From Amycolatopsis mediterranei (GTDB taxonomy: Bacteria; Actinomycetota; Actinomycetes; Mycobacteriales; Pseudonocardiaceae), in contig NZ_CP100416.1 of NCBI RefSeq assembly GCF_026017845.1, forward strand, positions 8,485,416-8,549,415: a stretch of DNA of 64,000 nucleotides, given 5' to 3'. Numbering within the stretch: the first letter of the stretch is position 1; each line of letters opens with the position of its first letter. Below the pieces are notes generated by a model. The model searched no databases. It was not told where the DNA came from and saw only the letters and a program-made list of their open reading frames with translations. This document shows, piece by piece, positions 23,018 to 32,174 of the stretch. The position numbers were made by a program, and so were the translations under genes.

Positions 23018-23395
23018 AGGTGGTATTCAACGCATTGTTCCGCCTCGGTGGGAAAAACGTACTGACGGCCCGCCGGGCGTTCCAGCCGGTTCACCGATCG
23101 TGTGGGGTGCGCGAACCCCTGACCGGGGTTCGTGTAGTCCGAACGGGTGGCCGGCCGGAGGTGACCACGATGTCGGCGGGCAGCCGATCCGGGTGATCAA
23201 CGAACCGTTGCTACGCAACGTGTTCCGTCGATCGAGACACTGCGATGCATCACGCTTTGGAGTTGCTCGACGCGCGCAGATCGACGTCGGAGCGTGACGA
23301 ATTCCCGAACCCCATCCTTCGAAAGTGAAGCCACTTCCGCGTTCCTACGCTTTACCGGGTCACCCGGTACGCGGGCGAGACGTGAGGAGTGGTTC

Positions 23396-24232
23396 GTGGT
23401 GGATTACGCGGTGCTCGTGGCGTCCGCGGTGCTCTACGCGGTGGGGATCGTCGCGCAGAGCGTCGCCGCGCGGCGAGCCGGGAGCCGGCCGGGCACGGGA
23501 CTGGGCCTGCTGGCCCGGCTCGCCGCCGATCGCCTGTACCTGCTGGGGTTCGCCGGTCAGGTGGGCGGTTTCGCGCTCGCGTTCTTCGCGCGGGCGTCCC
23601 TGCCGCTGTACCTGGTCCAGGCCGCGTCGTCGTCGGCCATCGGGCTGGCGACCGCGTTCGGGGTCCTCGTCCTCGGGTGGCGGATCCGCACCGGGGAAGC
23701 GCTGACACTGGTGCTGCTGGCGGCCGGGCTGGTCGTGCTGGCCGGGTCCTCGTCGGCTTCGGTCGCCACCGATCTTCCGCCCGCCGGGGTCGCCGCCTTG
23801 GCGGTCGTGGTGCTCGGGATCGGGCTGGCGATGGTCCCCGCGGGCCGGGCGGGGACGTTCCTGCCGGCCGCGGTCCTGTCCGGGGTCGCGTTCGCCGTCG
23901 TGGCGGTCGCCAGCCGGACCCTCGCGCACCTCGATCTGCTTGCCCTGCCGGGAAATCCGCTGACCTGGCTGATGCTGGCGGCCGCGGTGCTCGGCCAGGC
24001 TTCGATGGCGGCCGCCCTGCAGCGCGGCGCGGCGGCGGCGGTCGTGGCCACCGCCGACGCGACGACGATCGTGCTGGCGTCGGTCACCGGCATCGCCGTC
24101 CTCGGCGACCACGTCGTCGCCGGGCAGGGGGCGTGGGTCGCCACCGGCCTCGCCGTGGTCGTGTGCGGTGTCCTGCTGCTCGGCGTGCAGTCCCGCGCCG
24201 GCGCGCCCGCCCTCGCGGGGGAAGCGGCGTGA
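23396..24232 (+). CDS. EamA/DMT-type membrane transporter, first gene of the polysaccharide operon
   Basis: 278 residues with about nine to ten hydrophobic segments and the DMT-type helix pattern (YLLGFAGQVGGFALAFFARA; LPLYLVQAASSSAIGL; MAAALQRGAAAAVVATADAT). It is a paralogue of the protein at 1102. GAGGAG lies 6 bases before GTG 23396, which decides the start over an upstream ATG at 23294. The stop overlaps the GTG of the deacetylase gene, so it is coupled to the operon. Some small DMT proteins flip undecaprenyl-linked sugars; a similar job here is only an inference. Confidence 0.82.
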   Translation: MVDYAVLVASAVLYAVGIVAQSVAARRAGSRPGTGLGLLARLAADRLYLLGFAGQVGGFALAFFARASLPLYLVQAASSSAIGLATAFGVLVLGWRIRTGEALTLVLLAAGLVVLAGSSSASVATDLPPAGVAALAVVVLGIGLAMVPAGRAGTFLPAAVLSGVAFAVVAVASRTLAHLDLLALPGNPLTWLMLAAAVLGQASMAAALQRGAAAAVVATADATTIVLASVTGIAVLGDHVVAGQGAWVATGLAVVVCGVLLLGVQSRAGAPALAGEAA

Positions 24233-25194
24233 CCCCGCGGCCGCTCGCGAGCGTCTCGGTCGACCTCGACAACCTGTGGGCCTACCTCAAGACCCACGGT
24301 GATCCCGGCTGGCGCGACCGGCCCAGTTTCCTGCCATCCGCGGTCCCGCGGCTGCTGGAGATCCTCGGCGAACAGGGCCTGACGACGACGGTGTTCGTCG
24401 TCGGCGCCGACGTCGTCCGCGAAGACGGCGCGAAGGCGGTCGCCGAGATCGCCGCCGCCGGGCACGAGGTGGCCAACCACTCCTTCGGTCACGAACCCTG
24501 GCTGCACCGCTACTCCCGCGAGCGGCTCGAGGACGAGCTGAGCCGGACCGAAGCCGCGATCACCGCCGCGGGCGCGCCCCGGCCGCGCGGGTTCCGCGGC
24601 CCCGGCTACAGCGTCACGCGCGACCTGGTCGAGCTGCTCGCCGAACGCGGCTACGCCTACGACGCCAGCACGCTGCCGACGTGGATCGGCCCGCTGGCCC
24701 GCGCGTACCACAATCGCACGGCGAAGACCTCGGACGAAGGACTCGGCGAGCTGTTCGGCGGGGTTTCCCGGGTGCTGGCGCCGGTGCACGCCTACCGCTG
24801 GCAGACCGGCGCGGGCAGCGCGCTGGTGGAGCTCCCGGTGACGACGATGCCGCTGCTGCGCACGCCGATCCACGGTTCGTACCTCCTGCAGCTGCACGCG
24901 CTCTCGCCGCGGCTGGCCAAGGCGTACTTCCGGACGGCGTTGCGGCTCTGCCTCGTGCGCGGGGTGTCGCCTTCGCTGCTGCTGCACCCCACCGACGTCC
25001 TGGGCGCCGCCGAGGCTCCCGGGATGGAGTTCTTCCCCGGGATGGCGGCACCGGGTGCGCGGAAGGTGACCTGGCTCGGCTGGGTGCTTTCCGCGCTGCG
25101 GGAGCACTTCGACGTCGTCGGCACCGGCGAGTACGTCAGCCGGACGCCTCTGCGGCGCACCCGGCCGGTGACCGGATTGGACGCCGGAAGATGA
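24229..25194 (+). CDS. Polysaccharide deacetylase family protein (NodB fold)
   Basis: 321 residues. SVSVDLDNLW supplies the first catalytic-motif aspartate, EVANHSFGHE the H-x3-H metal-binding motif near residue 83, and RGFRGPGYSV the third motif; TLPTWIG and SLLLHPTDVLG complete the NodB pattern. The family removes N- or O-acetyl groups from polysaccharides, using a metal ion. There is no signal peptide, so it may act on lipid-linked precursors in the cytoplasm. The GTG start overlaps the previous stop by four bases and the next ATG overlaps its own stop. Confidence 0.9.
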   Translation: MTPRPLASVSVDLDNLWAYLKTHGDPGWRDRPSFLPSAVPRLLEILGEQGLTTTVFVVGADVVREDGAKAVAEIAAAGHEVANHSFGHEPWLHRYSRERLEDELSRTEAAITAAGAPRPRGFRGPGYSVTRDLVELLAERGYAYDASTLPTWIGPLARAYHNRTAKTSDEGLGELFGGVSRVLAPVHAYRWQTGAGSALVELPVTTMPLLRTPIHGSYLLQLHALSPRLAKAYFRTALRLCLVRGVSPSLLLHPTDVLGAAEAPGMEFFPGMAAPGARKVTWLGWVLSALREHFDVVGTGEYVSRTPLRRTRPVTGLDAGR

Positions 25195-26426
25195 GCCTGG
25201 TCACGGTCGTCCGGCCCTCGGCTCGCGAAACCCGGGAAGTGGCGCTGCTGCGGGTCCTCGCGTGCGCGACCGTCGGCCTGGCGCCGGTCGAGGGCTATCT
25301 GACGGCCGTGCAGAGCCAGCTCGGCAAGGTCGCGCCCGCCCTGCTGACCGCGGTTTGGCTCGCCGTGCGGATCCGGCACCGGCAGCTGCCCCGGCCGACC
25401 CCGCTGCACGCCGTTCTCGCGCTGCTCGCCGTCGTGCTGGTGGCGACCGCGTCCCGGCACGCGGCGGGCCCGTTCACCGCGGAGTACACCGTGCGCTGGC
25501 TGCCGTTCCTGGTGGTCACCGCGGTGCTCGCGGACGTCGCGAGCCGGGAGGTGCCGATCCGGTGGCTGCTGCTCGCGGCGGCCGCGGGCGCGACGGCCGC
25601 CGGGGCGGGTGCCCTCTTCAGCCTGGTCGCCCAGGGCGAAGCGCGCGCGAGCGGGCCGCAGCCGGATCCGAACGACCTGGCCTACTTCCTCGTCGCGGCG
25701 GTGCCCCTGCTCGCGGCGCTGCACCGCCGGGGCCGGGGCGCCGTCCTGACGGCCGCGGGCATCGTCCTGGTGGCCGGCGCGACGGCGACGTTCTCCCGCG
25801 GCGGCGCGCTCGGCCTGACCGCCGCGGTCGGCTGGCTGCTGCTGCGCCGGGTGCTGCCGTGGCGGGTGCTCGCCGCCGCGGCCGTCGCGATCGCCGGGCT
25901 GGGACTGGGCGCGCTGCTGTTCGCCGGGCCGCAGCTGGACCGGGCCCTGCAGGAGAAGAGCTTCATCGCGGCGTCCAATGTGGACACTCGGGAACTGCGC
26001 TGGCAGGCGGCGGCCCGGATGCTGACCGCCCAGCCGGTGCTCGGCGTCGGCCCCGGCGGGTTCCGCGAGCACTACGCCGCCGAGTCGCACAACGCCGAGG
26101 TCGACGAGCAGACCCCGGTGGCGCACGACATGTACCTCGAGGTCGCCGCGGAACTCGGCCTGCCCGGGTTCGCGCTGTTCGCCGGGGTGGTCGGCACCGC
26201 CGCGGTGGCGAGCGAGCGGACGGTCCGGCGGGCCGGCCCCGGCGCGCGGCGGACGGAGGCGGTCGCGATCCAGGCGGCGCTGCTGGCCGTTCTGGTGACT
26301 TCGACGTTCCTGTCCGAGCAGTACTACCTGCCGTTCTGGTCGCTGGCCGCGCTCGCCGTCGCGACCGAAGCCCGGGTTCGAGAAGGAGAGGGAAGCGCCG
26401 ATGCGGGTGCTGCACGTGATCAGTGA
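25191..26426 (+). CDS. O-antigen ligase/Wzy-like polymerase
   Basis: 411 residues, about ten to eleven membrane segments. The large loop after DTRELRWQAAARMLTAQPVL contains GVGPGGFREHYAAES and, further on, HDMYLEVAAELGLPGFALF, the two hallmark motifs of the Wzy_C/O-antigen ligase family. It would polymerise or transfer undecaprenyl-linked repeat units on the outer face of the membrane. ATG 25191 overlaps the previous stop (ATGA). The end overlaps the next gene by 26 bases. Confidence 0.9.
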   Translation: MSLVTVVRPSARETREVALLRVLACATVGLAPVEGYLTAVQSQLGKVAPALLTAVWLAVRIRHRQLPRPTPLHAVLALLAVVLVATASRHAAGPFTAEYTVRWLPFLVVTAVLADVASREVPIRWLLLAAAAGATAAGAGALFSLVAQGEARASGPQPDPNDLAYFLVAAVPLLAALHRRGRGAVLTAAGIVLVAGATATFSRGGALGLTAAVGWLLLRRVLPWRVLAAAAVAIAGLGLGALLFAGPQLDRALQEKSFIAASNVDTRELRWQAAARMLTAQPVLGVGPGGFREHYAAESHNAEVDEQTPVAHDMYLEVAAELGLPGFALFAGVVGTAAVASERTVRRAGPGARRTEAVAIQAALLAVLVTSTFLSEQYYLPFWSLAALAVATEARVREGEGSADAGAARDQ

Positions 26427-27453
26427 GATGGGGGCGGGCGGGGCGGAGACGCTCGTGGCCGGCATGGTGGCCCGCGGCGAGGAGTACGGCTGGGTGTCCG
26501 CCGTCGCCGGCAGCGGGGGCTTCCGCGCCGACGCGCTGGCCGCGGCCGGCACGCCGACGTTCCCCGTGCCGCTCGCCCGCCGCAGCAAGGCGGGCGTGCT
26601 GAAGGCGGCCTGGGCCACCCGGCGCGCGATCGCGCGGTTCCGGCCCGACGTCGTGCTGGCCCACAACGTCGGCGCGAGCCTGGTGGCCCGCCTCGCGCTC
26701 GCCCCCGGGCGGCGGCCGGTCACCGTCTTCCACGGCGTCGCCGAGGCCGATTACGCCGCGGCGGCGCGGATCCTGCGCCGCACGTCCGGCCGGGTCGTCG
26801 CGGTCTCCGCCGCGACCGCGGACCGGCTGGCGGCGTCGGGGCTGGAGCGTCCGGCGGTGATCCGGAACGCGGTGTTCCCCCGGCCGCCGGTGTTCGGCCG
26901 CGCGGAGATCCGCGCGTCCCTCGGCGTCCCGGAACGCACGCCGGTCGCGCTCTGCCTGGCCCGGCTGGAACCGCAGAAACGCCACGACGTGCTGCTGGAC
27001 GCCTGGGCCGCGGTCGGCGGCGACGCCGTGCTGTGGCTGGCCGGCGACGGCAGCCTGCGTCCGGAGCTGGAGCGTCGCGCGCAGGAGCTGGGCCGCCGGG
27101 TCGAGTTCCTCGGCACCCGCCCGGACGTGCCGGACCTGCTCGCCGCGGCCGACGTCACGGTGCTGACCAGCGACTGGGAAGGCCTGCCGCTGGCGGTGCT
27201 GGAGTCGATGGCGGCCGGACGGCCGGTGGTCGCGACGGACGTCGGCGGGATCGCCGGGGTGCTGGCCGGCGGCGGCGGGATCGTCGTGCCGCCGGCGGAT
27301 CCGGCCGCGACGGCCGCGGCGCTGACCACGCTGCTGTTCGACCCGGCGGCGCGGGAAACCGCGGCTCGGGCAGGAATCCGGGCCGTCGAACGCGATTACG
27401 ACCCGCACACGCTCATGAAGTCCTACGACGAACTGCTTCGAGGTGCCCGATGA
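26401..27453 (+). CDS. Family 4 glycosyltransferase
   Basis: 350 residues of GT-B fold. The N-terminal domain opens MRVLHVISEMGAGGAETLVAGM, and the C-terminal domain carries VALCLARLEPQKRHDVLLDA, LAGDGSLRPELE and TSDWEGLPLAVLESMAAGRPVV, the GT4 nucleotide-sugar site with the E-x7-E motif. It transfers a sugar, with retention, to a lipid-linked acceptor. The start lies inside the ligase gene and the stop overlaps the ATG of the next gene. Sugar specificity cannot be read. Confidence 0.94.
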   Translation: MRVLHVISEMGAGGAETLVAGMVARGEEYGWVSAVAGSGGFRADALAAAGTPTFPVPLARRSKAGVLKAAWATRRAIARFRPDVVLAHNVGASLVARLALAPGRRPVTVFHGVAEADYAAAARILRRTSGRVVAVSAATADRLAASGLERPAVIRNAVFPRPPVFGRAEIRASLGVPERTPVALCLARLEPQKRHDVLLDAWAAVGGDAVLWLAGDGSLRPELERRAQELGRRVEFLGTRPDVPDLLAAADVTVLTSDWEGLPLAVLESMAAGRPVVATDVGGIAGVLAGGGGIVVPPADPAATAAALTTLLFDPAARETAARAGIRAVERDYDPHTLMKSYDELLRGAR

Positions 27454-28304
27454 AGTACCGCAGTGTGGTCTCGAGCGTCGCCGTGGCGCTGCTGGTGGGG
27501 GCGCTCGTGCTGATCGTCGGCCTGACGCGCGGCGCGGAGTACCAGGGCCGGGTGAGCCTGCTCGCCGGTCCGGCCGCGGCGGACGGTGCGCCGTACGGCG
27601 AGGTCGTCTCGCTGGCGTTGCCGGCGCTGGTCGAGCTGGCCCGCAGCCCGTCGGTGCTTTCGGCGGCGGCGCCGGTGTCCGGGTACGGCCCCGACGAGCT
27701 CGCGGGGCACGTGTCGGTCGAGCTGGTCCCGGCATCGGGCCTGGCGCGGCTGTCGGTGCGCGCGGCCTCGCCGGAGCAGGCGGGCGCGACGGCGATGGCG
27801 CTGGCCAAGGCGATGATCGACGCGGACCTCCTCGCGCCGGCCGGGAAGCTGCGGACACTGGACGCGCGGCCGGAGGTGCTCACGGTGGCACCGGACGTGC
27901 CGCTGGTGGGCGGGCTGGCCCTGGTCGGCGCGGTCGCGGCCGGCCTGGCGACGGCGGCCCTGCGCCGGCTGACCCCGCTCGGCGCCGGCCCGGGCCCGGT
28001 CCGCCGGGCGCTGGCGGCGGCGGGGGTGCACCGCCCGGTGACGGTCCTGCGCGAGGAGGACCCCTCGGCGGCGGACCGGCTGGCGGGGCTCTGCCGCGCG
28101 GCCGGGCGGCCGGTCCGGGTGCTCCCGGTGACCCCGGAGCTGACCGAGACGGCGGCCAAGCTGGCGGCGGGGTTGCCGGAGGAGCGCGGAGAGGGCGCCT
28201 CGGTGGTGGCCGTGACGGCGGCGGGGCGCAACCAGGCGGACCTGACGGCGACGGTGAGTGTGCTGCCGGGGGACGCGGTGCTGGTGGCGGTGGTGCAGGC
28301 ATGA
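27450..28304 (+). CDS. Wzz-like polysaccharide chain-length protein
   Basis: 284 residues with a membrane segment at 9-25 (SVAVALLVGALVLIVGL) and another near 155-172 (VGGLALVGAVAAGLATAAL), enclosing an extracytoplasmic domain of about 125 residues (YQGRVSLLAGPAA to DARPEVLTVAPDVPL). This layout is that of Wzz/Wzc N-terminal regions. The cytoplasmic part (about 180-284) lacks Walker motifs, so it is not an active BY-kinase, although its alpha/beta pattern may be a remnant. It overlaps both neighbours by four bases in the operon. Confidence 0.75.
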   Translation: MKYRSVVSSVAVALLVGALVLIVGLTRGAEYQGRVSLLAGPAAADGAPYGEVVSLALPALVELARSPSVLSAAAPVSGYGPDELAGHVSVELVPASGLARLSVRAASPEQAGATAMALAKAMIDADLLAPAGKLRTLDARPEVLTVAPDVPLVGGLALVGAVAAGLATAALRRLTPLGAGPGPVRRALAAAGVHRPVTVLREEDPSAADRLAGLCRAAGRPVRVLPVTPELTETAAKLAAGLPEERGEGASVVAVTAAGRNQADLTATVSVLPGDAVLVAVVQA

Positions 28305-29647
28305 CCCCGCAGCAAGACACCGCCGCTGCCCCCGCCGCCACCGGACGCCACCGGCGACTCGGTCGCGGTGGTGTCTCGCAGCAAGACGCCGACCCGCGAC
28401 CTGCCGTTCTCGCCCGCGGCGACCGCATATCCCCGAAGCAGCGTCTCGTCCTCCTCCTCGCGACCCTCGCCGGAGGAGTGAGCGCCTGGCACGCCATCTC
28501 CCCTGCGTGGGAAGTCCCGCTCCCCACCCCCGCCGTGCTCGGAGAAGAACGGCTGCAGGACTTCCGCGATGCCCTCTACTACCCCATCCGCGAATTCCTC
28601 GCCGGCGGCAACCCCTACGACCCCGCCGCGATGTTCGCGCACTGGCCGGTGCGCCAGGACTTCAACCTCTACCAGCCCTACCACCTCCTCCTGCACGCGC
28701 CGTTCGCGCTGCCCGGCTACCGGGTCGGCGCCGTCGCGTTCACCCTCTTCTCGCTGCTGCTGCTCGTCGCGCTCGCCGCGGTGGCCGCCCACGCCGTCCG
28801 GCGGTACGTTCCGGTGCCGTTCGCCGTCACCACCGCCGTCGTCGCCGCGCTGCTCGTGACCAGCCAGGTCGGGAAGGCGCAGCTCTACGTCGGCCAGGTC
28901 AACCCGCTGATCGCCCTCGGCGCGGCCGGTGCCGTGCTCGCCCGGCGCGACCGGCCCGGATGGGCGGCCGCCGCCCTCGCGCTCGCCTGGCTGAAGCCCC
29001 AGTACGGCTTCCCGCTGACCGTCCTGCTGTTCGCCCGGGGCTCGCGGCGGGTCGCCGTGCTCGGCACCGCGATCGCCGCGGCCGCCAGCCTGCCGGTCGT
29101 CGTGCTCCTCGTGGTGCGGGGCGGCGGCATCGGGCCGTTCGCCGAAGTCGTCGTCGCGAACCTCACCCACGCGCGCGGTACCGACTACGGCGCCGTCGAT
29201 TCCGTTACCGCGCAACGCATCGACGTCGCCGCGGTGCTGTTCCGCGTCACCGGCTGGGTGCCCTCCGGGGTCGAGCTGGTGGTGCTGGCCGGCGTGCTGG
29301 TGACGAGCGCGCTGCTCGTCCAGGCCGCGAAGCCTCCCATCGCCGATCTGCTGACCGTGCTCGCCGTGGTGGTCTGCGTGGTGCACCAACCCGGTGACGT
29401 GCTGATCGCCGTCCCCGCGATGGCCGCGGTGGCCGCGCTGTGGTGGCGCCACCGGGGCGGGCCGGGCTGGGGTGCGGCCGGCCTGGCCGTCCTCGCGCTC
29501 GCCGTCCCCTTCGCCTACTTGTACACAGTGGACAGTCTGGTGGGCTCGGCGCTCGGGTCGCGGGCCGCGGTCACCGTGGACGGGGTCGCGGTGGTCGTCG
29601 CGTGGGGCCTCGCCGTGGTCGCCGCGAGGCGGGTGCGGGCGACGTGA
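28301..29647 (+). CDS. GT87-like polyprenol-phosphate-dependent glycosyltransferase
   Basis: 448 residues. A charged 45-residue N-terminus precedes about ten membrane segments. The first periplasmic loop contains DFRDALYYPIREFLAGGNPYDP, where the Asp and NPYDP match GT87 alpha-mannosyltransferases that use polyprenyl-phosphate mannose. WLKPQYGFPL is the second conserved region of that family. It would add a sugar on the outer face of the membrane. The first and last codons overlap neighbouring genes by four bases. Confidence 0.85.
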   Translation: MTPQQDTAAAPAATGRHRRLGRGGVSQQDADPRPAVLARGDRISPKQRLVLLLATLAGGVSAWHAISPAWEVPLPTPAVLGEERLQDFRDALYYPIREFLAGGNPYDPAAMFAHWPVRQDFNLYQPYHLLLHAPFALPGYRVGAVAFTLFSLLLLVALAAVAAHAVRRYVPVPFAVTTAVVAALLVTSQVGKAQLYVGQVNPLIALGAAGAVLARRDRPGWAAAALALAWLKPQYGFPLTVLLFARGSRRVAVLGTAIAAAASLPVVVLLVVRGGGIGPFAEVVVANLTHARGTDYGAVDSVTAQRIDVAAVLFRVTGWVPSGVELVVLAGVLVTSALLVQAAKPPIADLLTVLAVVVCVVHQPGDVLIAVPAMAAVAALWWRHRGGPGWGAAGLAVLALAVPFAYLYTVDSLVGSALGSRAAVTVDGVAVVVAWGLAVVAARRVRAT

Positions 29648-31068
29648 CGGCCGCGCTCGGGACCCGCGCGGTCCGCGGCTCGCTGTGGCTGGGCGTGGTC
29701 AACCTCGTCAGCAAGAGCAGCCAGATGCTGGTCACCCTGGTGCTGGCCGCCCTGCTCACCGAGGGGCAGCTCGGCGCCGTGGCGCTCGCGGTGGCGTTGG
29801 TGAACCTCGGCCAGGTCGTCCAGTCGATCGGGGTCTACGACGTCATCGGGCGCACCGAGCGCGATCCGCGCCGGACGGCGGGCACCGTCCTGACGCTGAG
29901 CGTCGGCGCCGGGATCGTCCTGGCCGGCGCGCTGGTGGCCGCGGCCGGCCCGCTCACGGCGCTGCTCGGCACGCCGGACGCCGCCGGGCTGGTCCGGCTG
30001 GCCGCGCTCGGCCTGCCGTTCTCGGCGGCGGGCGGGGTGCAGATGGGCCTGATGCACCGGGAACTCGACTTCCGGCGCCGGCTGCTGCCCGACGGCGGGA
30101 GCGCGGTGCTGGGCGCGGTGCTGACGGTGGTGCTCGCCGCGTGCGGTGCCGGGCCGTCGGCACTGGTGCTCGGCCTGCTGGCCACCGCGGTGACGCAGCC
30201 GCTGCTCGGCGCGCTGGCCCGCGGCGGGGTCCGGCCGTGCTGGGACCCCGCGGCGGCGCGCGAAGTGCTGGGCTGGGTGGCCGTGGTGGGGCCGGCCGCG
30301 GTCGTCGGCGCGCTGCTGGTCAACCTCGACTACTTCGCGGTCGGGCACGGACTCGGGCCGGAGGCGGTCGGCGTCTACTCGCTGGCGTACCGGCTCGCCT
30401 GGGTGCCGTACATCATGGTGGCGGTCGTGCTCGGCGCGGTCGCCTTCCCGGTGTTCACGCGGCTGCGGCGCGAGGGGACGCCGCTCGGCGGGGCGGTCAC
30501 CCGGTTCACCCGCGCGGTGCTCGTGGTGACCGGCGGGTTGTACCTGGCGCTCGCGGTCCTCGCCGGTCACGTCGTGCTGCTGGGCGAGCGGTGGGCGGGC
30601 GCGGCCGGCCCGCTGGTGCTGCTGTCCGGCTACGGCCTGGGGATCTGCCTGCTGCAGATCTGGTACCAGGCGGTGAAGGCGACCGGGCACGTCCGGCGTT
30701 ATCTGGCGCTCGAAACGACGCACCTGGTGCTGCTCGCGGTGGGGCTGACGGTGCTGACCCGCGCCGGCATCGGGGCGGTCGCGCTGGTGCAGTGCGGGGC
30801 GGCGTGGCTGGTGGTGCCGGCGGCGTGGCGGGTGCTGGCGGGGCTCGGTGTGGCGCCTTCGGTGGCGGAGCTGGGCGGGATGTTCGCGCGCGTCGCGCTC
30901 GCGTGCGTGGCGGGCGCGGGGCCGGCGGTGGTACTGGGACGGTGGTTCGGGGACTCGCTGCCGGGCGCGGTGGCCGAAGCCTCGGTCCTCGTCGCCGGGT
31001 ACGCCGGGGCGACGCTGGTGCTGCAGCGGAGTGCGCTCGCCGAACTGCGCCGGGGAGGCCTGCGGTGA
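29644..31068 (+). CDS. Wzx-like polysaccharide flippase (MOP superfamily)
   Basis: 474 residues, about 12 to 14 membrane segments. The opening TRAVRGSLWLGVVNLVSKSS and the repeated two-bundle pattern, with NLDYFAVGHGLGPEAVGVYSLAYRL in the second half, are typical of oligosaccharide flippases of the polysaccharide-transport/MOP group. It would move the undecaprenyl-linked repeat unit across the membrane for the Wzy-like protein at 25191. GTG start and stop overlap neighbours by four bases. Confidence 0.92.
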   Translation: MTAALGTRAVRGSLWLGVVNLVSKSSQMLVTLVLAALLTEGQLGAVALAVALVNLGQVVQSIGVYDVIGRTERDPRRTAGTVLTLSVGAGIVLAGALVAAAGPLTALLGTPDAAGLVRLAALGLPFSAAGGVQMGLMHRELDFRRRLLPDGGSAVLGAVLTVVLAACGAGPSALVLGLLATAVTQPLLGALARGGVRPCWDPAAAREVLGWVAVVGPAAVVGALLVNLDYFAVGHGLGPEAVGVYSLAYRLAWVPYIMVAVVLGAVAFPVFTRLRREGTPLGGAVTRFTRAVLVVTGGLYLALAVLAGHVVLLGERWAGAAGPLVLLSGYGLGICLLQIWYQAVKATGHVRRYLALETTHLVLLAVGLTVLTRAGIGAVALVQCGAAWLVVPAAWRVLAGLGVAPSVAELGGMFARVALACVAGAGPAVVLGRWFGDSLPGAVAEASVLVAGYAGATLVLQRSALAELRRGGLR

Positions 31069-32174
31069 AGCTCGTCCACGTCTCCCAGCCGGTGACCGCG
31101 GGTGTCGCCGTGGTCGTGCTGGACCTCGCCGTGGCGCAACGGGACCGCGGCTGGTCCGTCACGATCGCCTGCCCGCCGTCCGGCTGGCTCGCCGGACGCG
31201 CCCGCGAACTCGGCATCGACGTCCGTGGCTGGGCCGCGCGCCGCGCACCCGGTCCCGGCTCGGTCGCCGAGGCGCTGCGGCTGCGGCGGCTCCTGGACGA
31301 CCTCGACCCCGACGTCGTCCACCTCCACAGCTCCAAGGCCGGCCTCGCCGGACGGCTGGCCGTGCGCGGCGGCCGCCCCACGGTGTTCCAGCCGCACCTG
31401 TGGTCCTTCGAGACGGCCGGTGGTCCCCTGCGCCGCGCGTCCGCCGCGTGGGAACGCCTCGCGTCGCGGTGGACCGACCTCGTCGTCTGCGTGAGCGACG
31501 ACGAACTGGCCGCCGGCCGGGCCGCCGGGGTGACCGCCGAGGCGGAAGTCGTCTGCAACGGCGTCGACACCACCCGGTTCGTCCCCGGCGACCGGCTCGC
31601 GGCGCGACGGCGGCTCGGGCTGCCCGAACACGCGCCGATCGCCGTCTGCCTCGGCCGGCTCGCCGAGCTCAAGGGCCAGGACCAGCTGCTGTCGGCGTGG
31701 CCCGCGGTGCTGCGGCGGCTGCCGGACGCGCAGCTCGTTCTCGCCGGCGACGGGCCGATGGGCCCGGTCTGGCGCGCGCGGCACCCGGTGGCGGGGCACG
31801 CGTCGGTGCGCTGGCCGGGGCACACCGACGAGCCGGCGGCCTGGTACACCGCCGCGGACGTCGTCGTCCTGCCCTCGCGCGCCGAGGGGATGGCGCTGGT
31901 GCCGCTGGAAGCGATGGCGTGCGCGCGGCCGGTCGTCGCGTTCGACGTCGGCGGGATGCGCCAGAGCGTCGCGGACGCGGGCGCGGTGCTGCCGCCCGGC
32001 GACGTCGGACGGCTCGCCGACGCCGTCGCCGCGCGCCTCGCCGACCCCGGACTGGCCCGGCGCGAAGGCGAACGCGGCCGCCGCCGCGTCGAACTGTCCT
32101 TCGACCGGGGGCGGATGACCGACCAGATCGCCGCCCTCGTCGACAAACTCACCCCGTCGGAGCGCCTCTCGTGA
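31065..32174 (+). CDS. Family 4 glycosyltransferase
   Basis: 369 residues of GT-B fold. VKLVHVSQPVTAGVAVVVLD opens the acceptor domain and DVVHLHSSKAGLAGRLAVRG is the usual mid-domain motif. The donor domain has AVCLGRLAELKGQDQLLSAW, LAGDGPMGP and PSRAEGMALVPLEAMACARPVV, with the GT4 E-x7-E pair. The VHLHSSKAG segment is common in exopolysaccharide GT4 enzymes. The GTG start overlaps the flippase stop; the end overlaps the last glycosyltransferase. Confidence 0.94.
   Translation: MKLVHVSQPVTAGVAVVVLDLAVAQRDRGWSVTIACPPSGWLAGRARELGIDVRGWAARRAPGPGSVAEALRLRRLLDDLDPDVVHLHSSKAGLAGRLAVRGGRPTVFQPHLWSFETAGGPLRRASAAWERLASRWTDLVVCVSDDELAAGRAAGVTAEAEVVCNGVDTTRFVPGDRLAARRRLGLPEHAPIAVCLGRLAELKGQDQLLSAWPAVLRRLPDAQLVLAGDGPMGPVWRARHPVAGHASVRWPGHTDEPAAWYTAADVVVLPSRAEGMALVPLEAMACARPVVAFDVGGMRQSVADAGAVLPPGDVGRLADAVAARLADPGLARREGERGRRRVELSFDRGRMTDQIAALVDKLTPSERLS

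Noticed and set aside
23294-23395. Upstream ATG start of the EamA gene in the polysaccharide operon
   Set aside because: It would add 34 polar residues before the first helix, while GAGGAG sits 6 bases before GTG 23396.
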